A stretch of DNA of 12,848 nucleotides, taken from an uncultured Collinsella sp. GTDB lineage: Bacteria; Actinomycetota; Coriobacteriia; Coriobacteriales; Coriobacteriaceae. The stretch spans positions 1-12,848 of the forward strand of contig CABPWH010000054.1 in the NCBI GenBank assembly GCA_902461085.1, written 5' to 3'. Shown piece after piece: positions 5,888-12,822 of the stretch. The notes beneath the pieces are model-generated. The model worked only from the letters and a program-made list of their open reading frames with translations, did not search any database and was not told where the DNA came from. The position numbers and the translations under genes were made by a program. Within the stretch, counting starts at the first letter, position 1. Each line of letters starts with the position of its first letter.

Positions 5888-6687
5888 TGGAGGCGTTTTC
5901 GTTTGGCAGCTACTATCCCGGCGATAGTGCGTTCCACCGCCTGGACCCGCGAACTAAGTTGCTCTTGGGCTTTGTGTTTCTGATCACGACGCTCACAGTC
6001 AGCAGCTTCCGCGGACTGGCCCCTGTCGCAATTTTCGTCGTGCTGATCTATGTCGTGTCTCGGGTGCCGGTTCGTCGCGTTCTGTCGTCGATGGCGCCGC
6101 TGCTGGCAATCGTCGTCGTGGTCGCGGTGCTCAACTTGTTTACCGACCAGAGCGGGCGCATTCTGTGGCAGCTCGGCTTTTTGCAGATAAGCGAGGGCTC
6201 GCTGCATTCCGCCGCCTTTATGACGTGCCGCCTGACCTTGATGATGGCCGGCATGAGCGCCATTACGCTCACCACGCCGACGCTCGACCTCACCGCGGGC
6301 TTTGAGCGACTGCTCGCGCCGTTTGCGCGTGTGGGGCTTCCGGCGCACGAGCTCGGCATGATTATGGGTATCGCGCTGCGCTTTATGCCGCAGTTTGCCA
6401 CCGAGATGAAGCAGACGGCCGATGCGCAGGCGAGCCGCGGTGCGCGCGTGACAGGAGGCCCGCTCGGCGGCGTGCGTATGCTCGGCAGTGTGGCGATTCC
6501 GCTGTTCACGGGCGTGTTCCGCCATGCCGAGACGCTGTCTGCCGCCATGGATGCCCGTTGCTATCATGGCGAGCAGGGCCGCACGCGCCTGCATGCGCTT
6601 GCATTTCGCCGCGGGGATGCGCTGGCTGCGGTGGTGACGGCGCTGCTGCTCGCGTGTGTCATCGTCATCAACCTTCAACTTGTTTAG
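5887..6687 (+). CDS. ecfT: ECF transporter transmembrane component EcfT
   Basis: 266 residues, the usual EcfT length. It is the membrane scaffold linking the S component to the ATPases. It opens with the typical DSAFHRLDPRTKLLLGF, followed by hydrophobic segments at about 25-60, 70-85, 110-130 and 240-264. The two cytoplasmic coupling motifs that insert into the ATPase grooves are visible: ASRGA at 182-186 and AMDARCYHG at 220-228. Cys in place of Gly in the second motif is, from memory, a known family variant. The ATG shares its A with the ecfA stop codon (TGATG), with GAGAGGAGG just upstream, so translation is coupled. Together with RibU and the fused EcfA the transporter is complete. Confidence 0.95.
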   Translation: MEAFSFGSYYPGDSAFHRLDPRTKLLLGFVFLITTLTVSSFRGLAPVAIFVVLIYVVSRVPVRRVLSSMAPLLAIVVVVAVLNLFTDQSGRILWQLGFLQISEGSLHSAAFMTCRLTLMMAGMSAITLTTPTLDLTAGFERLLAPFARVGLPAHELGMIMGIALRFMPQFATEMKQTADAQASRGARVTGGPLGGVRMLGSVAIPLFTGVFRHAETLSAAMDARCYHGEQGRTRLHALAFRRGDALAAVVTALLLACVIVINLQLV

Positions 6688-6717
6688 GCGCGATTCGAGC
6701 GCAAGAAAGGGGTCCCT

Positions 6718-7164
6718 ATGACCGACAACGACCGCACGGCTCAGCTTGAGCTCGCCTGTTCGTATCTCAGGCGCATTCCGGCGTGGTATCTGGCCACGAC
6801 CGATGTAGCCGACGGGCATCAGCCTCGCGTGAGACCGTTTTCGTTTGCCATGGTCGATGACGGTAAACTGTGGTTTTGTACGTCGCGCGACAAAGATGTG
6901 TGGGCGGAGCTGAGCGCGAATCCCAAGTTTGAGCTCTCGGGCTGGAAGCCGGGGGAATGTTGGATCGTATTGACCGGCGAAGCCGCACTTGAGGACGACG
7001 CAGTTGCGAGCGACAAGGTGCGTCAAGCGGGTTTTAAGCACATGGTGGGCATTGGCGAGGAACACGAGAGTGCCAACGACGGCCGCCTTGCTTTCTTTTC
7101 GGTCCGCAATATTGCCGCGCGCTTCTGTGATATCGACGGCAGCGAGGAGCGCCTGGAGCTCTAG
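6718..7164 (+). CDS. Pyridoxamine 5'-phosphate oxidase-family FMN-binding protein (copy 1)
   Basis: 148 residues forming a single FMN-binding split-barrel domain. PAWYLATTD (about 21-29), RVRPFSFAMVDDGKLWFCTS and KDVWAEL are the standard strands of the PPOX-like fold; the VRPFSF block is where these proteins usually contact the flavin. The enzyme's substrate is not evident, and it lacks the C-terminal region of true PdxH, so it should not be called pyridoxamine phosphate oxidase. The start is supported by AAAGGGG at 6706-6712. It begins 30 bp after ecfT with no terminator between, so it probably belongs to the FMN-riboswitch operon. The next gene is a clear paralogue. FMN rather than F420 as cofactor is inferred from that context. 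Confidence 0.85.
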   Translation: MTDNDRTAQLELACSYLRRIPAWYLATTDVADGHQPRVRPFSFAMVDDGKLWFCTSRDKDVWAELSANPKFELSGWKPGECWIVLTGEAALEDDAVASDKVRQAGFKHMVGIGEEHESANDGRLAFFSVRNIAARFCDIDGSEERLEL

Positions 7165-7208
7165 CTCGCACAAACCAGGTTCCCAAACTAGCTAGTACAG
7201 GAGGAAAC

Positions 7209-7619
7209 GTGGACGGATTGAATACGGTTTTGGAGTATCTGACGTCGGTGCCGGCGTGGTATCTGGCGACGAGCGTTGACGGACAGCCTCATGTGCGTCC
7301 GTTTTCGTTTGCGCAGATCCAGGATGGCAAGCTGTGGTTTGTAACAGCGCGCACCAAAGATGTGTGGCAAGAGCTGCTGCAAAACCAGCGCTTTGAGGCC
7401 ACGAGTTGGTGGCCGGGCCATGGCTGGCTCATCTTGCGCGGGCGTGCCGGCTTGGATGACCGGGCTTTAGACGAAATGCGCGAAGCCGGGTGGAAGCATC
7501 TAGAGCACCTGGGCGAGCACTATGAGGGGCCTAACGACCCCACGCTCGTCTTCTTTAGCGTCGAGGATCCCGAGGCTTTTATCTGCAATCACGACGAATG
7601 GGTGCCGGTCGAGCTCTAG
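7209..7619 (+). CDS. Pyridoxamine 5'-phosphate oxidase-family FMN-binding protein (copy 2)
   Basis: 136 residues from a GTG start with AGGAGG at 7199-7204. It is a tandem paralogue of the preceding gene: PAWYLAT, VRPFSFA, DGKLWF, KDVW.EL and FFSV occur in the same order, and it has a similar Gly- and Trp-rich centre (WWPGHGWLILRG). Like its neighbour it is a lone FMN-binding split-barrel domain of unknown substrate, presumably cytoplasmic since there is no signal peptide or membrane segment. It is probably the last gene of the riboflavin-uptake operon, ending 37 bp before a strong hairpin at 7657-7710. The pair suggests a duplication followed by divergence. Confidence 0.84.
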   Translation: MDGLNTVLEYLTSVPAWYLATSVDGQPHVRPFSFAQIQDGKLWFVTARTKDVWQELLQNQRFEATSWWPGHGWLILRGRAGLDDRALDEMREAGWKHLEHLGEHYEGPNDPTLVFFSVEDPEAFICNHDEWVPVEL

Positions 7620-7656
7620 CCGGCTAGCTCATCCTAACAACTTGGTTTTCGCATGG

Positions 7657-7710
7657 GCGGGCCCCGTATTGCCCGGTGCCGTTAGGAGCGCCGGTCAATA
7701 CGGGGCCCGC
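7657..7710. terminator. Strong hairpin terminator after the second PPOX gene
   Basis: GCGGGCCCCGTATTG (7657-7671) pairs perfectly with CAATACGGGGCCCGC (7696-7710). After one mismatch the stem continues with CCGGTGC against GCGCCGG (one G:U) around an 8-nt loop. No long T tract follows (TCCATTTGTC), so it may need help to terminate or may act as a 3'-end barrier. It separates the riboflavin operon from the arg genes. Confidence 0.75.
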
Positions 7711-7754
7711 TCCATTTGTCAATTCCTTCAAGCGAATGTGTCGGGATTGTTTCA

Positions 7755-7791
7755 ATGCATGAATATGCAAGCCATTTACGTGTTCATGCAT
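7755..7791 (+). promoter_or_regulatory. Candidate ArgR operators (ARG-box-like inverted repeats)
   Basis: TGCATGAATATGCA (7756-7769) is a 14-bp palindrome with an AT-rich centre, and ATGCATGAA (7755-7763) recurs inverted as TTCATGCAT at 7783-7791. The ATGCAT cores are 31 bp apart, about three helical turns, as expected for paired sites of a hexameric repressor. The position in front of argC and across the promoter region fits arginine repression by ArgR. Looser TGCAT-type sites occur near 7838-7861. The match to any lineage-specific ARG-box consensus was not computed. Confidence 0.55.
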
Positions 7792-7798
7792 CTTTTGG

Positions 7799-7807
7799 TG
7801 CTAAAGT
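7799..7807 (+). promoter_or_regulatory. Candidate extended -10 of the argC promoter
   Basis: TGCTAAAGT provides a TGn motif directly before a TAAAGT hexamer, the same arrangement as in the riboswitch promoter. No good -35 lies at normal spacing. The downstream operator half (7783-7791) would fall in the -35/-10 spacer, consistent with repression by blocking RNA polymerase. Confidence 0.4.
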
Positions 7808-7876
7808 TTCAACCCACTTCATAACGACCACTGCGAAATGCGCATCGGTGCATAAAACGCAGACAAGGAGTCTGAT

Positions 7877-8947
7877 ATGTCATTGAAGGTTGGAATCGTC
7901 GGCGCGGCTGGATATGCCGGAGCCGAGCTCATTCGCCTCGTGCTCGGCCATCCCGAGTTTGAACTTGTTGCCATTACGTCCAACGCCGATGCCGGCCAGC
8001 CGCTGTCCGCGGTGTATCCGAGCTTTGCTGGCGTGAGCGATCTGCTTTTTACCACGCATGACGCCCCCGAGCTCAAGAGCTGCGATGCGGTTTTTCTTGC
8101 CGTGCCGCACACGGCTGCCATGGCACAGGTGCCCGCGCTGCTTGCATCGGGCGTCTCCTGCTTTGATCTTTCGGCCGATTACCGTCTGAGCGACGCGTCT
8201 GTCTTTGAGGCATGGTATGCCGCCGAGCACACGAGCCCCGAGTTGCTCAAGACCCGCGCTTTCGGCCTGCCCGAGCTGTTCTGCCAGGACTTAGAGACCG
8301 CTGCTTCCAGCCATGCCGCTGGCAGGCCCGTGTTGGTCGCCTGCGCCGGTTGCTATCCCACCGCAACGAGTCTTGCTGCTGCTCCTGCCGTGCGCGCCGG
8401 TTGGGTTGCCCAGAGCGGCTCTGTGATCGTTGATGCCATTAGCGGCGTGACGGGTGCCGGTAAGTCCTGCAACGCCCGCACCCACTTTTGCAGCGCGGAC
8501 GAGAACCTGGAAGCCTATGGCGTGGGTAGACATCGCCACACGCCCGAGATTGAGCAAATCCTTGGCTTAACCGATCGCGTCGTCTTTACCCCGCATCTGG
8601 CACCGCTCAAGCGCGGCCTGCTCTCCACGGTGACGATGCCGCTTACGCCGCAGGCTATCGATACCTTGACCCTTGAGGACGTTGTCGACTATTACAAGCA
8701 GTTCTACGCTGGTCGCACCTTCGTGCGCGTACTCGATGCCGGCCAGCAGCCCAAGACGGCTTCGGTCGTCGGCACCAACGCCGCCCAGATTGGCCTCGCG
8801 CTCAACAAGCGCGCGGGCGTGCTGGTGGCGACGGGCGCCATTGACAATCTGTGCAAGGGCGCTGCGGGCCAAGCAGTCCAGTGCGCCAATATCGTCTTTG
8901 GCTTTGACGAGCGACGAGGCTTGCCCACAGTGGCGTGCCCGGTGTAG
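7877..8947 (+). CDS. argC: N-acetyl-gamma-glutamyl-phosphate reductase ArgC
   Basis: 356 residues. It catalyses the NADPH-dependent reduction of N-acetylglutamyl phosphate to the semialdehyde, the third step to ornithine. The N-terminus has the Rossmann motif VGIVGAAGYAGAELIRL (residues 5-21). The catalytic Cys is C159 in CAGCYPTATS, and the HRHTPEIEQ block at 219-227 supplies the active-site His region. SGVTGAGK (189-196) and the closing DNLCKGAAGQAVQ are also family signatures. The ATG is supported by AAGGAG at 7865-7870. It is the first gene of the arg cluster, with candidate ArgR sites upstream. The 134-bp gap to argJ contains a terminator-like structure, so argC could be expressed at a different level from argJBD. 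Confidence 0.97.
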   Translation: MSLKVGIVGAAGYAGAELIRLVLGHPEFELVAITSNADAGQPLSAVYPSFAGVSDLLFTTHDAPELKSCDAVFLAVPHTAAMAQVPALLASGVSCFDLSADYRLSDASVFEAWYAAEHTSPELLKTRAFGLPELFCQDLETAASSHAAGRPVLVACAGCYPTATSLAAAPAVRAGWVAQSGSVIVDAISGVTGAGKSCNARTHFCSADENLEAYGVGRHRHTPEIEQILGLTDRVVFTPHLAPLKRGLLSTVTMPLTPQAIDTLTLEDVVDYYKQFYAGRTFVRVLDAGQQPKTASVVGTNAAQIGLALNKRAGVLVATGAIDNLCKGAAGQAVQCANIVFGFDERRGLPTVACPV

Positions 8948-8975
8948 CACATTCGATTGTTAACGATTTGGTAGT

Positions 8976-9059
8976 CGGGCATCGAGTGGGGCGCCACTCT
9001 TAAGCTGGTCTCATGATCACGACTGGCATGGCGCACCAACCGATGTCCGTTTTTAATTT
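8976..9059 (+). terminator. Terminator-like stem with T tract between argC and argJ (possible attenuator)
   Basis: Positions 8976-8996 can pair with 9029-9049: 18 of 21 positions pair (one G:U), including two uninterrupted helices, CGGGCATCG with CGATGTCCG and GCGCCA with TGGCGC. The right arm is followed at once by TTTTTAATTT (9050-9059), the layout of an intrinsic terminator with a 32-nt loop. A smaller hairpin, GAGTGG (8984-8989) with CCACTC (8994-8999), uses the same left-arm bases and would prevent the large stem from forming. This could allow conditional read-through from argC into argJBD. Confidence 0.6.
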
Positions 9060-9081
9060 GATATAAGGAGTCGTAGGGACG

Positions 9082-10350
9082 ATGAATACCGACCTGATTG
9101 ATATCAAGATTCGCGCCGTCGAGGGTGGCGTTACGGCAGCGGCCGGCTTTAAGGCCGCAGGCATCCATGCGGGATTCCGGAAGAATCCCGAGCGCCTGGA
9201 TTACGCGCTCGTCGTGCCCGATAAGCCCTGTCCCGGTGCCGGCGTGTTTACTACCAATCGCTTTTGCGCGGCGCCCGTGCAGGTGAGCCGTGCCAATCTG
9301 GGCGGTGCCGACAAGGGCTACGGTATCATCGCCGGCGTTTCGGTCAACTCTGGCAATGCCAACGCCGCCACGGGTGAGACCGGCCTTGCATGCGCGCGCG
9401 AGACGTGCAGCATCGCATCGCAGGTCATCGGCTGCGAGCCCCAGCAGATTCTGGTTGCCTCCACGGGTGTGATTGGCCAGATCCTGCCGATCGACGCGTT
9501 TGAGACCGCCATTCCTGCTGCCTACGAGGCGCTCTCCGCCCACGGTGGCGCCGATGCCGCTCGCGCCATCATGACGACCGATACCCACTCCAAGGAGTAT
9601 GCCGTTCGTTATCGTAGTGAGGCTGCGGGTCATGCGGGCAATGTCTATACGGTAGGCGGAATGTGCAAGGGCTCGGGCATGATCATGCCCAATATGGCCA
9701 CCATGATCGCGGTCATTACTACCGATGCCCCCGTCGAGCCTGCGGCACTTCATGCCCTGCTGCTCTCGACCGTCAAGCAGACCTTTAACAAGGTAACGGT
9801 CGATTCCGACACCTCGACCAACGACACCTGCATCATGCTTGCCTCCGGCGCCGCTGCCGCAGATGCCGAGCCTATCGTCGAGGGCTCCGATGCCTTTGAC
9901 GAGTTGGCATTTGCCGTGCACGAGGTGTGCGAGAGCCTGGCGCGCAATATTGCCGCCGATGGCGAGGGCGCATCCAAGCTTGTTACGGTCAACGTTACCG
10001 GAGCCGCCAACGACGAGGAAGCTGATATCGCCGCTCGTGCCGTTGCCAACTCGCCACTCGTTAAGACCTGCATCGCCGGCCACGACTGCAACTGGGGCCG
10101 CGTTGCCATGGCGCTTGGCAAGTGCGGCGTGAAGTTTAATCAGGAAGACGTTTCCATCGACATGATGGGTATGCCTGTCTGTCGCGATGGTCTGACTGTT
10201 CCCTTTGACGAGGACGAGGCTCTACGACGTTTCGAGGCGCCCGAGATCGTGATCTCGGCCGACCTGGGCGCAGGCGACGCGGCAACAACCGTGTGGACCT
10301 GCGACCTCACGCACGAGTACATCTCCATCAACGGTGACTACCGTTCCTAG
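9082..10350 (+). CDS. argJ: Bifunctional ornithine acetyltransferase / N-acetylglutamate synthase ArgJ
   Basis: 422 residues. ArgJ moves the acetyl group from N-acetylornithine to glutamate, closing the recycling route to ornithine; many members also make N-acetylglutamate from acetyl-CoA. It is made as one chain that cuts itself into two subunits before a Thr nucleophile: KGSGMIMPNMATMIAVITTD places the cut between A206 and T207. Other family blocks are SVNSGNANAATG (87-98), TTDTHSK (165-171) and the C-terminal NGDYRS. The ATG is chosen for AAGGAG at 9065-9070, with a slightly long 11-nt spacing. Whether it is mono- or bifunctional cannot be told by eye; no separate argA-type synthase is seen in this window. 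Confidence 0.97.
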   Translation: MNTDLIDIKIRAVEGGVTAAAGFKAAGIHAGFRKNPERLDYALVVPDKPCPGAGVFTTNRFCAAPVQVSRANLGGADKGYGIIAGVSVNSGNANAATGETGLACARETCSIASQVIGCEPQQILVASTGVIGQILPIDAFETAIPAAYEALSAHGGADAARAIMTTDTHSKEYAVRYRSEAAGHAGNVYTVGGMCKGSGMIMPNMATMIAVITTDAPVEPAALHALLLSTVKQTFNKVTVDSDTSTNDTCIMLASGAAAADAEPIVEGSDAFDELAFAVHEVCESLARNIAADGEGASKLVTVNVTGAANDEEADIAARAVANSPLVKTCIAGHDCNWGRVAMALGKCGVKFNQEDVSIDMMGMPVCRDGLTVPFDEDEALRRFEAPEIVISADLGAGDAATTVWTCDLTHEYISINGDYRS

Positions 10351-10431
10351 ATTCCAGGCACGCTGCGCATCTTGCCGCGATTGCGGACGGCGGAGCACGG
10401 CACGATAACGATACGAAAGACGAGGCAGATT

Positions 10432-11412
10432 ATGAAATTCGCACGCGATTGTCGTTCGAGCGAATCCAACGAAGCAACCGCGCAGCTGCTGTTCGAAGCG
10501 CTGCCGTGGATTAAGAACCTGACCGGCAAGACGGTTGTTATCAAATATGGTGGAGCCGCCATGGTTGATGAGCAGCTGCGCCGCGACGTGATGAGCGACA
10601 TCGTTTTGCTCAAGATCATCGGTATGCGCCCCGTCATCGTGCACGGCGGCGGCAAGGCTATCAACGAGGCGCTGAGCCATTACGATATTCCCGTCGAGTT
10701 TAAGAACGGCCAGCGCGTGACCACGCCGGCGACTATGGATATCGTGCGCGAGGTGCTGGGCGGCAAGGTTAACCAGGAGCTGGTTGCTGCCATCAACCAC
10801 CACGGCAACCTGGCCGTGGGCGTGTCGGGCAGCGATGCCGGCACGCTCATCGCCGAGCCGCTCGACCCCGAGCTCGGTCGCGTGGGCAAAGTGACGCACG
10901 TCAACACCGACTATATCGAGCGCTTACTCGATAGCGAGTACATCCCCGTCATCGCTACCGTCGCGGCGGGGGAGGACGGCGGTTTCTTCAACATCAACGC
11001 CGACACCGCCGCCGGTGCCGTTGCCGCGGCGCTCCACGCGCATAAGGCGATCTTTTTGACCGATGTCGATGGCCTGTACAAGGACTTTAGCGACAAGGAC
11101 TCGCTTATCTCCAACCTAACGCTCGACGAGGTTAACGAAATGCTCTACGGCGGCGAGGTCGATAAGGGCATGATTCCCAAGCTGCGCGCGGCCGTCGATG
11201 CGCTTACCGGCGGCGTATTTCGTGCCCACATCATTAACGGTACTACGCCGCATTCGCTGCTCCTGGAGCTGCTGACCGATGCCGGCGTCGGCACCGTGAT
11301 CCATTCCACCGAGACGGCTTACGAGTTCGATACGCATCCGCATCCGCTTTCGACGTTTGCTGCGCGTCTGACCGAAAACCTTGACGAGGTCGAGAAGCTT
11401 CAGACGGTCTAG
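10432..11412 (+). CDS. argB: Acetylglutamate kinase ArgB
   Basis: 326 residues from the ATG at 10432, which has GAGG at 10422-10425; a TTG at 10372 extends the frame but lacks family similarity and a ribosome site. It phosphorylates N-acetylglutamate, the second step to ornithine. Amino-acid-kinase motifs are VVIKYGGAAM (35-44), VIVHGGGKAIN (68-78), FFNINADTAAGAVA (185-198), LTDVDGLY (209-216) and DKGMIPKL (244-251). A helical stretch before the core, with AQLLFEALPWIKNLTGKT, resembles the N-terminal helix of arginine-inhibited hexameric enzymes, so feedback control by arginine is likely. About 25 residues beyond the usual end (TETAYEF onwards) are extra. It starts 81 bp after argJ. Confidence 0.96.
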   Translation: MKFARDCRSSESNEATAQLLFEALPWIKNLTGKTVVIKYGGAAMVDEQLRRDVMSDIVLLKIIGMRPVIVHGGGKAINEALSHYDIPVEFKNGQRVTTPATMDIVREVLGGKVNQELVAAINHHGNLAVGVSGSDAGTLIAEPLDPELGRVGKVTHVNTDYIERLLDSEYIPVIATVAAGEDGGFFNINADTAAGAVAAALHAHKAIFLTDVDGLYKDFSDKDSLISNLTLDEVNEMLYGGEVDKGMIPKLRAAVDALTGGVFRAHIINGTTPHSLLLELLTDAGVGTVIHSTETAYEFDTHPHPLSTFAARLTENLDEVEKLQTV

Positions 11413-11481
11413 CTGACCCGCAGCCGCCCCATTCCTGCACCCATAGCCCCGCGCCGTCTGGCGCCCAACGAAAGGCATCCC

Positions 11482-12765
11482 ATGTCACTTGCAGCTCAGC
11501 AATCGCTTGAATCCCATTACGTTATGCATACCTTTGGCCGCTCTCCGGTCGAGTTTGTCGAGGGTCACGGCATGAAGCTCACCGGCGACGATGGCCGTGA
11601 GTACCTCGACTTTCTTGCCGGCATCGGCGTGTGCAGCCTAGGTCATGGCGACCCGGCTGTGCTCTCGGCGCTCGAGGCACAGACCAAAAAGCTCATGCAT
11701 GTCTCCAATTACTTCTACATCGAGCAGCGCGGACAGGTCGCGGCGCTGCTGTCCAAGCTTGCTAACGACGACGTAGATGGTGCGCGCGTGCTTGCCGATG
11801 CCGTTGTCGCCGGCGATGAGACCACGGCAGCTGCTCTTGGTGCCCCGGCTGCGGATGAGCAGGTTTGGGAGACCTTCTTTGCCAACTCTGGCGCCGAGGC
11901 CAACGAGGGCTCGATGAAGCTCGCGCGCCTGTACGCCAAGCGTGCCGGTAATGGCGGCAACACCATCGTGTGCATGCGCGGCGGGTTCCACGGCCGTACG
12001 CTCGAGACCATTGCCGCCACCATGCAGGATTGGCTGCAGGACAGCTTCCGCCCACTGCCGGGTGGCTTTGTGGCCTGCACGCCCAACGATGTCGATGAAC
12101 TGCGTGCGATCTTTAAGCAGCTGGGCAGTGAAATTTGCGCCGTGATGCTCGAGCCGATCCAAGGTGAGAGTGGCGTGCACCCCATGACCGAGGAGTTTAT
12201 GGCGGCGGCGCGCGACCTGGCACACGAAGTGGGCGCCGTGCTTATCGCCGACGAGGTCCAGTGCGGCATCTTCCGCTCCGGCAAGCCGTTTGCATTCCAA
12301 ACCTATGGCGTGGAGCCTGACATCATGAGCCTTGCCAAGGGCATTGCCGACGGCGTGCCCATGGGTGCCGTGGTGGCAAAGAAGGAAATCGCCGACGTCT
12401 TTAAGCCCGGCGATCATGGTTCGACCTTTGGCGGTAGCTGCCTGGCCATCACGGCGTGTGCCGCGACGCTCTCCGCGCTCGTGCGCGGCGATTATGCCGA
12501 CCATGCTGCCAAGGTAGGCGCCTATATGGAGGCAAAGCTCGCTAAGCTGCCGCACGTGACCGAGGTACGTGGCCGCGGCTTGATGCTCGGCTGTGATTTG
12601 GATGATGCTGCGGGCGATGCGCATGATATTGTTGCCCGCGCGCTGGCCGCCGGTGCCGTGATTAACGCTACGGGTGCCCATACGCTGCGTTTCCTGCCGC
12701 CGCTCGTCTGCGAGGAAGCCGACGTGGATAGTCTGATTGAGATCCTGTCGGGTGTTTTGGGCTAA
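11482..12765 (+). CDS. argD: Acetylornithine aminotransferase ArgD
   Basis: 427 residues, somewhat longer than most ArgD proteins. It is a PLP-dependent class III aminotransferase that converts N-acetylglutamate semialdehyde plus glutamate to N-acetylornithine. Visible motifs are DFLAGIGVCSLGH (43-55), FFANSGAEANE (132-142), GGFHGRT (167-173), LIADEVQCG (254-262, with the PLP-ring Asp at 257) and the Schiff-base lysine K286 in SLAKGIADGVPMGAV. An Ala- and Asp-rich insertion at about 94-127, just before FFANSGAEAN, accounts for the extra length. The ATG is supported by GAAAGG just upstream. It lies 69 bp after argB; a perfect palindrome follows 57 bp after the stop. argF, argG and argH are not in the window. 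Confidence 0.95.
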   Translation: MSLAAQQSLESHYVMHTFGRSPVEFVEGHGMKLTGDDGREYLDFLAGIGVCSLGHGDPAVLSALEAQTKKLMHVSNYFYIEQRGQVAALLSKLANDDVDGARVLADAVVAGDETTAAALGAPAADEQVWETFFANSGAEANEGSMKLARLYAKRAGNGGNTIVCMRGGFHGRTLETIAATMQDWLQDSFRPLPGGFVACTPNDVDELRAIFKQLGSEICAVMLEPIQGESGVHPMTEEFMAAARDLAHEVGAVLIADEVQCGIFRSGKPFAFQTYGVEPDIMSLAKGIADGVPMGAVVAKKEIADVFKPGDHGSTFGGSCLAITACAATLSALVRGDYADHAAKVGAYMEAKLAKLPHVTEVRGRGLMLGCDLDDAAGDAHDIVARALAAGAVINATGAHTLRFLPPLVCEEADVDSLIEILSGVLG

Positions 12766-12822
12766 CGCGGCGCAATAACTCAATTTGGACCGGGTTCCGG
12801 GTAGCGCGCAGAGATGTGGTGT

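Noticed and set aside
5767..7173. Minus-strand open frame of 468 residues opposite ecfA, ecfT and the first PPOX gene
   Set aside because: It covers the antisense of three coupled genes and is Arg/His/Gln-rich without any domain pattern.
9013..9066. Possible 17-residue leader peptide between argC and argJ
   Set aside because: No ribosome binding site and no arginine codons, so an arginine leader-peptide attenuator of the classical kind is not supported.
8704..10083. Minus-strand open frame of 459 residues opposite argC/argJ
   Set aside because: Shadow of conserved coding sequence; it also crosses the structured argC-argJ gap. No independent support.
10372..10431. TTG start extending argB by 20 residues
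   Set aside because: No ribosome site and no family similarity in the extension; the ATG at 10432 has a GAGG and the expected N-terminal helix after it.
11451..11464. GCGCC/GGCGC hairpin in the argB-argD gap
   Set aside because: Only 5 bp with no T tract; likely chance in GC-rich DNA.
11638..12783. Minus-strand open frame of 381 residues opposite argD
   Set aside because: Complement of argD with biased composition and no motif.
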